Below are positions 1 to 8,143 of a DNA stretch of 32,231 bases, in pieces. This DNA is from JAGBWK01 sp964462445 (lineage in GTDB: Bacteria > Bacteroidota > Bacteroidia > Bacteroidales > Muribaculaceae): NCBI GenBank assembly GCA_964462445.1, contig CAYWXG010000028.1, forward strand, positions 1 through 32,231. Reading direction: 5' to 3'. Below the pieces are notes generated by a model, which worked only from the letters and a program-made list of their open reading frames with translations, had not been told where the DNA came from and made no database searches. Each line of letters begins with the position of its first letter. Positions within the stretch are counted from its first letter, which is position 1. The position numbers were made by a program, and so were the translations under genes.

Positions 1-83
1 CAAAGTTAATCATTATCAGCAACTTATAAAGGTTTTACCAACTAAAATGACCATTAGACCTAAATTGAGAATTGTAAAATGTC

Positions 84-383
84 ATGAAAAAATACTTCTT
101 AAAAGTTATTAATGAAGAGCCGCTATCAAATGTGGAACTAAGTGAATTGAAAGGTGGGGCATCATGTACGTGCAACGGTAGCTCTATTTTTACTTGTTCA
201 TGCAACACAACTATGTCAGATTGCACATGTAACAATGGAACTTTCCCAATTTGCGATGGTGGTTGTAGTTTATATCGTTATCGTAATTTGTTTAAGGGTT
301 GTAAATATGAAATATGTAGCCCTTATAAAGATATTGAAAATTTGAAGACTGCTTTATTGTCGAAAGAAATACATACACATTGA
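84..383 (+). CDS. Cysteine-rich double-glycine leader peptide (secreted peptide or RiPP precursor)
   Basis: This is a 99-residue precursor peptide. Residues 1-25 look like a Bacteroidales double-glycine leader: basic MKKYFLKV start, acidic middle, then LSNVELSELKGG, with predicted cleavage after Gly25. The 74-residue core holds ten cysteines. Three CxCN motifs lie at residues 28-31, 38-41 and 47-50, followed by C57-x3-C61 and C73-x4-C78. The gene heads a cassette with a barrel protein, a C39 peptidase-ABC exporter and a small membrane protein, which fits an exported peptide whose leader is removed by the C39 domain. No radical SAM, LanB/LanM or other modification enzyme is seen in the window, although genes upstream are cut off. 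Function is unknown: bacteriocin, signal or metal-binding peptide are all possible. The GG leader and exporter context are strong; the specific activity is not inferred. Confidence 0.8.
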   Translation: MKKYFLKVINEEPLSNVELSELKGGASCTCNGSSIFTCSCNTTMSDCTCNNGTFPICDGGCSLYRYRNLFKGCKYEICSPYKDIENLKTALLSKEIHTH

Positions 384-385
384 AA

Positions 386-2680
386 ATGCATCGCCATATT
401 TTGCTTCTTGTTATTGTTTTTTTACAGGTGTTACCCATAAATGCTTATAATTTAAGGGTAATTGCCGTTAAAGATGAATCTGAAGAAAAAGTTGAAGGTT
501 TGCTATTTGAAGCTTTTCACACAAATTATGAGAAAATAGGTGATGCTATTAGTCTGAGCGATAGTACATATTTATTTCAGAACCTTCCCAATGACACTGT
601 TTTGGTTTCTGCGACATTATCGACTATTGTAATTGATAAACTTATTCCGCACCCCCAAGATAGTTTGGTTATACTTATTCCGGAATTTCAAATCTCAAAA
701 TCATTAAGTGAAGTGCTTGTCATGTCGGAAAGACAATTTATTGATGGCGATAAAACCACATTCTTCCCGAATTTGAACGAAAAGAAAATTTCGGCAGGAG
801 CAATCGCCTTGTTACAAAATATGGCAATACCATCAATAGATGTTTCGCCTGTAGACTACTCTATAAAAACAATTGATGGTGAAGGATTTGCTACATTTAT
901 TGATTTTTTGCCGGCATCATTAAACGACATGAAAAATTTGCGAACAGTGGATGTCTCAAAAATTGAAATATATGAATACCCCAAAGATCCTCGATTTAAT
1001 GGTGCACGTCATGCAATCAATATTGTGTTAAAAAAATACGAATACGGAGGTTATACTCTTTTGAGTGGGAATCAAGGTCTTGTTGACAACAGGGGGATTT
1101 ACAATCTTGCAACAAAGTTTACTTATAAAAAAATGACGTATGACGTGGCGGTGGATTTGGGATACAATCGTAATAAACACACCGGGATGCATTCAGTTGC
1201 TAAATATACTTTCCCGGAAGGAGATGTTCACCGCTCGGAATTTACTGACGAAGGATTTGCGCAAAATCGGTCGTTATCCACCATATTTAGGGCTGTCTAT
1301 CAAACGGAAAAGTCTGTTATATCCAATACCATCGGCTTTAATCGTGAGAGCCAACCGGATTGTTATCGTGTAGACATAACGGATTTTTCGTCAGATTTAT
1401 ATCTATCGGGATTGAGTAACACAAATACTGAGAGTCGTAATTTTAGCCCATTTTGGAATGGTTCATGTCAATTTTTTCTGCCCAACGGTTATTCATTAGT
1501 AATTTCCCCTTCAGCTTCTTTGGGTAAATTTTTTCAAAAATATTGTTATCAAAGTAATAATGTTTTGATAGAAAATAATGTAGACGAAAAAGCGTGGGAT
1601 GTCTCCACAGATTTAACTTTGCAAAAGAATATAAATAAACAATCTATCTCTTTAGCCATTTTTGGCGTAGGTCAACACAATGATTTGAAATATACTGGGA
1701 CAACACCCTCAAATGTTGTAACCAAATATTATGCGTGTGGAGGTCGTCTTTCGGCGAATTTGAGGCTCAATAAATGGTGGGCTCAAGGTAATGTGGGCTT
1801 GTATTATAACCATACTAGTATTAATTCAATTAGTAAAGACGAAATCGCTCCCAAATATTTTATTGCTGCCGGTTACAATTTTAACAATAAAAATAATATT
1901 TCAATTTCGTCCGAAATGTCATATTGGTCTATACCACTTAGCCAACAAGGGGATAATGTTCAACATCTTAATCAGATAGATGCCATTGAAGGTAATCCGG
2001 ACTTGAAAACTTATTTGTATAATTCTGTAAAACTTCGTTACCAATGGTTGCCCCAAAACCATTTGTTATTTTCGTTTTATGGCGGATTTTATCGATTCTC
2101 TAATCCTGTATCGGTTGTTTATGACGCTATTACTGCGACGCAAACGCCAATAATGGTAAGACGATATGTAAACAGCGGATTCTTTAACAATTGGAATTAC
2201 GGAGGGGCAGCCACGCTCAAGCTATTAAATAATTCATTGGTGTTTCAATTAAAATTGGCTGGCGAGAGCGTTAGTTCTCATTGTGCAGAGCATGTATATC
2301 GAGACAATATTTTAAAATTTGGTTTTTCGGTATTATATTCGACGAGTGGTTTTTGGACTCAATTATTATATAATAGTGAAGACAAATACATCTCCTCCAT
2401 ATCTCAAAGTAAAACACCTCCATTCTATCAAATTGGATTTGGTTGGGGCAATGGGAATATTAACCTTTCCGCCAAAGTAATTAATCTGTTCAATTCCTCT
2501 TGGGTTGGCGATGAAACTTCAATATTCGCAAATAATTATAATTATATGTCCACGACATATACAAGTCATTATCACAGAGCTTTTGAAATATCGGTTACAT
2601 ATTCATTCTCTTATGGGAAAAAAGTAAACTATTCAGCATCTATGAATAGGAATTCTGTTAACTCAGCAATATTGTACTAA
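386..2680 (+). CDS. Outer-membrane beta-barrel protein (TonB-receptor-like, OMP_b-brl_3 type) of the peptide export cassette
   Basis: The product has about 764 residues. I chose the ATG at 386, which gives a clean signal peptide (MHRHILLLVIVFLQVLPINA); a TTG at 380 overlapping the peptide gene's stop is the alternative. After the signal come a beta-rich N-terminal domain (roughly residues 20-110) and a plug-like part with LSEVLVMSERQF and a VDVSKIEIYEYPKDPRFNGA stretch. A long barrel of alternating aromatic strands follows, ending in a VTYSFSYG-type strand. The pattern parallels the other barrel protein in this window (16445-18901), whose plug segment has LGEVNVVARK and IKKIEVITDPGA. The gene lies 2 bases after the cysteine-rich peptide and 7 before the exporter, so it is probably one operon. 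It may be the outer-membrane exit for the peptide or a receptor for it; sequence alone does not decide. No clear TonB box was seen. Confidence 0.75.
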   Translation: MHRHILLLVIVFLQVLPINAYNLRVIAVKDESEEKVEGLLFEAFHTNYEKIGDAISLSDSTYLFQNLPNDTVLVSATLSTIVIDKLIPHPQDSLVILIPEFQISKSLSEVLVMSERQFIDGDKTTFFPNLNEKKISAGAIALLQNMAIPSIDVSPVDYSIKTIDGEGFATFIDFLPASLNDMKNLRTVDVSKIEIYEYPKDPRFNGARHAINIVLKKYEYGGYTLLSGNQGLVDNRGIYNLATKFTYKKMTYDVAVDLGYNRNKHTGMHSVAKYTFPEGDVHRSEFTDEGFAQNRSLSTIFRAVYQTEKSVISNTIGFNRESQPDCYRVDITDFSSDLYLSGLSNTNTESRNFSPFWNGSCQFFLPNGYSLVISPSASLGKFFQKYCYQSNNVLIENNVDEKAWDVSTDLTLQKNINKQSISLAIFGVGQHNDLKYTGTTPSNVVTKYYACGGRLSANLRLNKWWAQGNVGLYYNHTSINSISKDEIAPKYFIAAGYNFNNKNNISISSEMSYWSIPLSQQGDNVQHLNQIDAIEGNPDLKTYLYNSVKLRYQWLPQNHLLFSFYGGFYRFSNPVSVVYDAITATQTPIMVRRYVNSGFFNNWNYGGAATLKLLNNSLVFQLKLAGESVSSHCAEHVYRDNILKFGFSVLYSTSGFWTQLLYNSEDKYISSISQSKTPPFYQIGFGWGNGNINLSAKVINLFNSSWVGDETSIFANNYNYMSTTYTSHYHRAFEISVTYSFSYGKKVNYSASMNRNSVNSAILY

Positions 2681-2687
2681 GTAGCAT

Positions 2688-4880
2688 ATGTCGTTTACAT
2701 TTATTCATCAGAAAGATGCAATGCAGTGTGGGGCGGCCTGCTTGGCTATGATTTGTTCCCATAGGGGAGTTAAATTTCCATTAGATTATATTGATTCAAT
2801 ATGTATTCCGTCCAAAGAAGGAGTTTCAATGTTGGCAATATCAGAAGCTGCGAAAGCATTAGGTTTAAATAATACTACGATTAAACTCGCTACACAAAAC
2901 TTATCTAAAACACCATTACCGGCAATATTACATTGGGATCAATCTCATTTTGTCGTTCTGTATAAAATAACGAGAAACGGGAACAGATTTCATGTTGCAG
3001 ATCCTGGGAAGGGCAAAATTGCTTATTCTTTAAAAGATTTTAATTCTCATTGGGTAGTAGCTGATAAGTTTGGGATAGAAAATAAAGGAATCGCAATGTT
3101 CTTTAACTCCGATGTTAATTTTAAAAACGAACATTCTATGCAAGACAATCGACGAATTTCTGTAAAATTCCTATATAAATATCTAAAGCGATATCTCAAA
3201 CATCTAGCAATTGTTGTTTGTGGATTGATTTTGGGATGCTTGTTGCAACTGATAATGCCCTTTTTAACACAATTGATTGTTGATAAGGGGATAAAAAATA
3301 GCGATATGTCTTTGATATGGCTAATTATGTTGGGGGAATTAGCTATCGTTAGTGGAAGAACGGCAATCGATTTTATCAGGCGGTGGTTATTGTTGCATAT
3401 CTCAATGCGCATAAACATATCTCTTGTAAGTGACTTTTTTATAAAGTTACTCAAATTGCCGATGTCATTTTTTGATATGAAACTAACCGGGGATTTATTA
3501 CAACGAATGGGCGACCACTCACGCGTTCAAATGTTTTTAACTAACCAAGTTTTAAATGTTCTGTTTTCTTTACTTAGTTTTGTAGTCCTTGGCGTCGTTT
3601 TATGTGTGTATAATACGATATTATTTAGTATATTCTTTTTGGGAAGTATTATATATGTATTATGGATTTCCGCCTTTCTTTATAGGCGAAGGATTTTAGA
3701 TTATGAATTATTTGAGCTACAAAGTATCAATCAGGGTAAAACATATCAGTTCATAACTTCAATGCAAGAAATCAAACTTCAAGGGTGTGAACTGCGCCGA
3801 CGTTGGGAATGGGAAGATATACAAGCTGATTTATTTAAAATTCAACTGAAAACTCTTAAACTACAACAAATGCAAGAGGCTGGAAGTATATTTATTAATG
3901 AACTTAAAAATATATTTATCCTAATAATTGCAGCTACTCTGGTTATTGATGGACAAATAACGTTAGGGACAATGCTTGCTATTCAATATATAGTTGGGCA
4001 ATTAAATTCTCCCATAGAACAATTGATGGGGTTTATCTATTCCTTACAAGATGTCAAAATCTCACTTGAACGAATAAATGAGATACAAGAAAGGGGGAAT
4101 GAGGACTCTAAAGAAAATCAGATATCTGATTTCAAGTCGAGTAAAGTTATTAAACTTAATATGGTAAATTTTAAGTATGATCCTCATGCTTTAAAAAAGA
4201 CATTGGATAATATTTCATTCGATGTCCCGGAGGGGAAAGTTACGGCAATTGTCGGTGCGTCCGGAAGTGGAAAGACGACGCTGATTAAACTGATGCTCGG
4301 ATACTATCCGGCATTGTCAGGCGCAATAACGATATCTGGACATGACATAAATGAGTACAATCTTAAATGGTGGCGTCGGCAGTGTGGTGTCGTAATGCAA
4401 GATGGCGTAATATTTTCCGAGTCAATAGCTCGAAATATAGCAGTTAGCGATGAGGAAATTGACCCCGAACAGTTGAAATATGCTGCACGTCTTGCCAATA
4501 TTCACGATTATATCATGTCGTTGCCATTAAAGTACAACACCATAATAGGGTGTGACGGTATCGGCTTGAGCCAAGGGCAGAAACAGCGAATACTTATAGC
4601 TCGTGCGGTTTATAAAAATCCGGATTTCATCTTCTTTGATGAAGCTACAAATGCCCTTGATGCAAAAAACGAGCATGCCATAGTCGAAAGTCTTAACGAA
4701 TTTTATCGTGGACGTACGGTGGTAGTTGTTGCTCATCGATTATCGACAGTGCGAAGTGCCGACCAAATAATAGTACTCGACGAGGGTAGAGTGGTAGAAA
4801 TCGGCAACCATACTTCGCTCATAAAAACCAAAGGTTCATATTACCACTTAGTAAAAAATCAACTTGAACTAGGGAATTGA
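2688..4880 (+). CDS. C39 peptidase domain-containing ABC exporter (double-glycine peptide transporter)
   Basis: This 730-residue protein has the standard bacteriocin-exporter layout. The N-terminal C39 peptidase has Gln8, Asp10 and catalytic Cys14 in HQKDAMQCGAACL, His87 in SHFVVL and Asp105 in VADPGKGK, so the protease looks intact. Six membrane segments follow (about 165-450). The ATPase domain has Walker A GASGSGKT at 523-530, signature LSQGQ at 627-631, Walker B FIFFDEAT at 647-654 and the switch His683. Such proteins cleave leaders after Gly-Gly and drive the peptide across the inner membrane with ATP. The substrate is presumably the peptide encoded at 84-383. The gene sits 7 bases after the barrel gene and is followed one base later by a small membrane protein. 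Base composition changes from AT-rich to more balanced near the start of the ATPase domain. Confidence 0.93.
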   Translation: MSFTFIHQKDAMQCGAACLAMICSHRGVKFPLDYIDSICIPSKEGVSMLAISEAAKALGLNNTTIKLATQNLSKTPLPAILHWDQSHFVVLYKITRNGNRFHVADPGKGKIAYSLKDFNSHWVVADKFGIENKGIAMFFNSDVNFKNEHSMQDNRRISVKFLYKYLKRYLKHLAIVVCGLILGCLLQLIMPFLTQLIVDKGIKNSDMSLIWLIMLGELAIVSGRTAIDFIRRWLLLHISMRINISLVSDFFIKLLKLPMSFFDMKLTGDLLQRMGDHSRVQMFLTNQVLNVLFSLLSFVVLGVVLCVYNTILFSIFFLGSIIYVLWISAFLYRRRILDYELFELQSINQGKTYQFITSMQEIKLQGCELRRRWEWEDIQADLFKIQLKTLKLQQMQEAGSIFINELKNIFILIIAATLVIDGQITLGTMLAIQYIVGQLNSPIEQLMGFIYSLQDVKISLERINEIQERGNEDSKENQISDFKSSKVIKLNMVNFKYDPHALKKTLDNISFDVPEGKVTAIVGASGSGKTTLIKLMLGYYPALSGAITISGHDINEYNLKWWRRQCGVVMQDGVIFSESIARNIAVSDEEIDPEQLKYAARLANIHDYIMSLPLKYNTIIGCDGIGLSQGQKQRILIARAVYKNPDFIFFDEATNALDAKNEHAIVESLNEFYRGRTVVVVAHRLSTVRSADQIIVLDEGRVVEIGNHTSLIKTKGSYYHLVKNQLELGN

Positions 4881-4881
4881 T

Positions 4882-5082
4882 ATGGAGAAAAAAAGTCTAA
4901 GCGATGATTGCGAGATGCGCTCTGAAAAAGTACGCAAGATAATGGGCGAAATCCCTCCTGCTTTGGTACGTTGGGGGATGGTCATCATAATACTTATTTT
5001 TATAATTCTTCTTGTTGCGATATGCATATTACCATCTCCTTATACGGAAGGAGAATCTATCATCCAATATTTTATCAAATAA
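4882..5082 (+). CDS. Small single-pass membrane protein resembling an HlyD adaptor N-terminus
   Basis: The product has 66 residues: a charged cytoplasmic part with RSEKVRKIMGEIPPALVRWG, one membrane helix (about residues 31-53), then a short PSPYTEGESIIQYFIK tail ending at a TAA. The charged IPPALVRWG stretch before the helix resembles the start of HlyD-family adaptors that partner C39 exporters in Bacteroidetes, but the coiled coil, lipoyl and beta-barrel domains are absent. It begins one base after the exporter stop, so it is surely co-expressed. It could be a naturally short partner of the exporter or a truncated adaptor. The following 240 bases encode nothing adaptor-like in any frame I read. 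The coding call is good because of position and composition; the HlyD relation is inference. Confidence 0.6.
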   Translation: MEKKSLSDDCEMRSEKVRKIMGEIPPALVRWGMVIIILIFIILLVAICILPSPYTEGESIIQYFIK

Positions 5083-5324
5083 TAGTGTTTTTGCCGATTA
5101 TAGACTTGGGGATATGTTTCCTTATGGCTTTTCTTGTAACAGAATAGTGTGTATTGTGTCCTATGATATCCATTTAGGTGGGTTGCTGAATATTTTTTTA
5201 GCAGTGTCAGATGATATTAAAGAAAATATTCTGAGACATTAATATTTAGTATGTGATTTTTTGATTATATTTGTGTTGTATTCGGCAATTATGCTGGAAA
5301 TATTGGGCAAAGATGTTAGGCTGA
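5083..5324 (+). other. Intergenic stretch between peptide cassette and EnvC-like gene
   Basis: This stretch of about 240 AT-rich bases has no recognisable gene. A 76-codon open frame (5012-5242) overlaps the small membrane protein gene in another frame. Its translation is not adaptor-like and I do not consider it a gene. The only signal I can support is a -7 promoter box near 5266. I see no strong terminator hairpin. Confidence 0.5.
5266..5273 (+). promoter_or_regulatory. Bacteroidetes-type -7 box for the EnvC-like gene
   Basis: TATATTTG matches the Bacteroidetes -7 consensus TAnnTTTG. No good TTG -33 element is found 19-22 bases upstream, so the match rests on one box. It would give a leader of about 45 bases before the ATG at 5325 and separate this unit from the peptide cassette. 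Confidence 0.45.
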
Positions 5325-6662
5325 ATGAAGAAAGTCATGCTGGTAATCGGTGTTATCTTGTTGTGTTTGGTGTCGGTTTCCGATGTCGATGCTAAGCAAC
5401 GCTCTTCAAAAAGCATTAGAAAGCAACAACAACTCACTGAGCAGAAAATAAAGAAGACCGACCGACAAATTAAAGAGAACGAACGTCAACTCAAAACAAA
5501 GCTCAACGACCTCAATAGATTGCAGGCTGAATCACAATCGCTTACTGCGACAATCGCTCGCTTGCAACTTTCGATTGATTCAATTGAAACCGCAACAAAG
5601 GTCACTCGCGATTCTATTGCAGTGCTCGACTCAAATTTGACTAATTTGAAAATTGTTTTTGCCGGCGTGTTGCGTAATTCGCGGAGGTCGAGAACATCCA
5701 TGACCAATCTCGCATTCATTTTCTCCTCAAATTCTTTTACTCAAGCTTTTCGACGAGCAAATGCGCTGAAGCAGTTCTCTAAATGGCGTGAGCGTAAGGT
5801 TGACCAGATTAATGAGGTGAAAGCCCAACTCAATGAGCGCGAACGATATTTGGATACTTTAATGGTGCAAAATCGCACGCTCGTTCAGCGATTGGCAATG
5901 CAGCAAAATCAATTAGCTCAGCGCAAATCTGAAACCGATAAGATTGTTTCCTCACTAAAAGGAAAAAATAAGGACCTTAAAAAGCTATTACGCAAGCAAC
6001 AGAAGCAAGCTGCCGACCTTGACCGAGAATTGGAACGTATTATTCAAGAGGAGCAGCGTCGCGCCGAAGAAGAACGACGTAAAGCAGAGCAACGTCGTGC
6101 TGAGGAGGAACGACGTAAAGCCGAAGAAGCCAAGAAAAAAGCGCAGTCCGACGATAAAGCAAAGAAAGGCTCTCCTGCCCCTGAAAAGGTAGTGCCAAAA
6201 CCCGATAAAAAAGCATCCGACACTCCAAAACTATCTTCCGATTTTGCTGCCAACAAAGGGCGACTAAGCTATCCCGTTAATCCTCATAAGATTGTTAAAC
6301 GTTTTGGTCGTCAGCAGCACCCACTCCACAAAAATGTTATGACCGACAATGCCGGTATCGACATGGAAACTATGAGCGGAGCGCAGGTGGCATGTGTTTT
6401 TGATGGCGAAGTCTCTGCTATAATTTGTCCCGACGGTTATAACAACGTGGTGTTGGTGCGTCATGGCAATTACCTCACCGTCTATGCTAATCTTGGCACT
6501 TTATCGGTGCGTCGTGGCGACAAAGTAAAAACCGGACAGACCCTCGGCACTGTTTTTGTCGACACTTCCGATAACAATCGCTCGATTCTTCATTTCGAAA
6601 TCAGAAATGCCGTTAATGCGAAATCAATAACTAAAGAAAACCCCGAGTCATGGCTACGATAG
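5325..6662 (+). CDS. EnvC-like murein hydrolase activator (M23/LytM family, degenerate active site)
   Basis: This 445-residue exported protein has a signal peptide ending near Ala23 (VSVSDVDA) and a long coiled coil from about 25 to 245, very rich in Lys, Arg, Gln and Glu. A low-complexity linker precedes a C-terminal LytM/M23 domain from about 310. In active M23 enzymes zinc is held by HxxxD and the last His of HxH. Here the first motif is N342-AGI-D346, the YxH motif is Tyr387-Ala-Asn389, and the last is Ile421-Leu-His423. Three of the five expected active-site residues are thus replaced, as in EnvC, which activates cell-separating amidases instead of cutting peptidoglycan. It overlaps the flippase gene by 13 bases. 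In many Bacteroidales this gene follows the DUF4292 gene, which here lies 6.4 kb away on the other strand. Confidence 0.85.
   Translation: MKKVMLVIGVILLCLVSVSDVDAKQRSSKSIRKQQQLTEQKIKKTDRQIKENERQLKTKLNDLNRLQAESQSLTATIARLQLSIDSIETATKVTRDSIAVLDSNLTNLKIVFAGVLRNSRRSRTSMTNLAFIFSSNSFTQAFRRANALKQFSKWRERKVDQINEVKAQLNERERYLDTLMVQNRTLVQRLAMQQNQLAQRKSETDKIVSSLKGKNKDLKKLLRKQQKQAADLDRELERIIQEEQRRAEEERRKAEQRRAEEERRKAEEAKKKAQSDDKAKKGSPAPEKVVPKPDKKASDTPKLSSDFAANKGRLSYPVNPHKIVKRFGRQQHPLHKNVMTDNAGIDMETMSGAQVACVFDGEVSAIICPDGYNNVVLVRHGNYLTVYANLGTLSVRRGDKVKTGQTLGTVFVDTSDNNRSILHFEIRNAVNAKSITKENPESWLR
6057..6128 (+). repeat. Two in-frame 36-bp tandem repeats in the EnvC-like gene
   Basis: Units 6057-6092 and 6093-6128 each encode RRAEEERRKAE plus Q or E, a charged helix at the end of the coiled coil. 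The units differ mainly at third codon positions, so the peptide is conserved more than the DNA. Confidence 0.8.
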
Positions 6663-8110
6663 ATAAGAGTGGCAACGTCTCAGGTAAAGTTGTCAAAACA
6701 ATGTGGCTATTTTCGTGGGTCCAACTTGTGTCTATCGGTTGTGGTGTCATTCGAACCAAGCTTGTGGCACTTTGGTTAGGCACTATCGGAGTTGGTATTT
6801 TCGGCTTATTTAATATTGCTCTTGATTCTATCACCACTTTGACTCAGCTTGGCATACGTCAAAGCCCGGTGCGAAATATCGCTGCCGCTAAGGATGAAAA
6901 TGCGCTATATCGAGTCGTAGCCGCAGTGAAGCGCTGGGCATGGCTACTTGGTATTATTGGCGCTTTTTTGACTTTAGTTTTTTCGCAACAGTTGAGCCAA
7001 CTGACCTTTGGCTGTGATAAATACACTATCGGATTTATAATTCTGTCGGGCGCTGTAATGATGTCGGCTGTGACCAACGGACAGCTTGCGATAATGCAGG
7101 GTATGGATAAACTCAACCGGTTGGCTAAAGCTACCGTATGGGGTACAATAGGTGGTTTAGCTGTGTCTGTGCCATTGTATTACTATCTTGGCGAAGAGGG
7201 TATAGTATGGTCGATTTTGGCTTATTTTGCCTGTCAGGCTTTGGCGGTTTATTTTTTGCGCGTCAAAGGAATTGAACAGAGGAAGGAGGCTCCGAAAGTT
7301 TCTAATGCCACTCTTTTGGCTGAAGGGAAAGAGTTTGTGACATTGGGTATATACATGACGTTGTCGGTTTTTATTGCGATGGCTGTTAATTATGTTTTTA
7401 TGGCCTATCTCAATCATGAAGCCGGCATTGACTTTGTCGGGAAATATCAAGCCGGGTACACAATCGTAAATAAATATTTAGGTTTGTTGTTTACTGCAAT
7501 AGGTCTTGAATTTTTCCCACGTATAAGCAAAGTTCAGTCTTCGGTGAGAAGGGTGTCAACTTTTGTCGGTCATGAGGTTTTTGTTGCGGTATTGGTAATA
7601 CTGCCCGGAGCGACCTTAATAATGACATTAGATGATGTGATTATTAGGTTGCTTTATAGTAGTGAATTTGATGCCACTGCCGGATATGTCAGTGCAGCAT
7701 TGATAGGGACTGTCTTTAGGGCTGTTTCGTGGTGTATGGCATATACATTGCTAGCTCGAGGCGATGGACGCATCTATCTGCTGACCGAGAGCTTGAGTGG
7801 AGTGGCATTCCTGTTGCTGAGCTATTGGGGGTGTCATTGGGGCGGACTCTACGGCTTAGGATTGGCATATAGCGCTTGGTATGCGATTTATACATTGATT
7901 GTCGGTATTGTTTATTTCTCTCGATATAAAATGAGTCTTAATCGTCGGGTAGTGCTGTTGTCGATAGTTGCAATGTTGTTAATGACAGGTTGCGCATGGG
8001 CACGTATCGAGGATATTCGGTTTATTCCTGCAGTAGTTGCGATTATCTCCTCTATAATTGCATTTAAGGTGATTAAAAAGATGATTGCCTCACGTCGGGG
8101 TAATAGTTAA
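6650..8110 (+). CDS. Wzx/MATE-like polysaccharide flippase (O-antigen translocase family)
   Basis: This 486-residue integral membrane protein has about 12-14 hydrophobic segments along its whole length, beginning with TMWLFSWVQLVSIGCGVIRT. It resembles the O-antigen/lipopolysaccharide translocases of the MOP superfamily, which flip lipid-linked sugars across the inner membrane. The N-terminal segment with IRTKLVALWLGTIGVGIFGL and TQLGIRQSPVRNIA is typical of that group. No glycosyltransferases are nearby, so the sugar substrate is unknown. It starts inside the end of the EnvC-like gene (13-base overlap), implying translational coupling, and folB follows 33 bases later. The family call is good; the substrate cannot be read from sequence. 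Confidence 0.82.
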   Translation: MATIDKSGNVSGKVVKTMWLFSWVQLVSIGCGVIRTKLVALWLGTIGVGIFGLFNIALDSITTLTQLGIRQSPVRNIAAAKDENALYRVVAAVKRWAWLLGIIGAFLTLVFSQQLSQLTFGCDKYTIGFIILSGAVMMSAVTNGQLAIMQGMDKLNRLAKATVWGTIGGLAVSVPLYYYLGEEGIVWSILAYFACQALAVYFLRVKGIEQRKEAPKVSNATLLAEGKEFVTLGIYMTLSVFIAMAVNYVFMAYLNHEAGIDFVGKYQAGYTIVNKYLGLLFTAIGLEFFPRISKVQSSVRRVSTFVGHEVFVAVLVILPGATLIMTLDDVIIRLLYSSEFDATAGYVSAALIGTVFRAVSWCMAYTLLARGDGRIYLLTESLSGVAFLLLSYWGCHWGGLYGLGLAYSAWYAIYTLIVGIVYFSRYKMSLNRRVVLLSIVAMLLMTGCAWARIEDIRFIPAVVAIISSIIAFKVIKKMIASRRGNS

Positions 8111-8143
8111 TATACTGAAATATCCATCAAAATAAATATATCT

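Noticed and set aside
3047..3454. A 135-codon open frame antisense to the exporter gene
   Set aside because: It overlaps the strongly supported C39-ABC reading frame and has no recognisable features.
5012..5242. A 76-codon open frame as the frameshifted rest of the HlyD-like protein
   Set aside because: Its translation has no coiled coil, lipoyl or adaptor features, so a simple frameshift does not explain the short protein.
6057..6128. Tandem repeats in the EnvC-like gene as a phase-variable tract
   Set aside because: There are only two units of 36 bp, in frame, and they differ at silent sites, so it is stable coiled-coil coding DNA.
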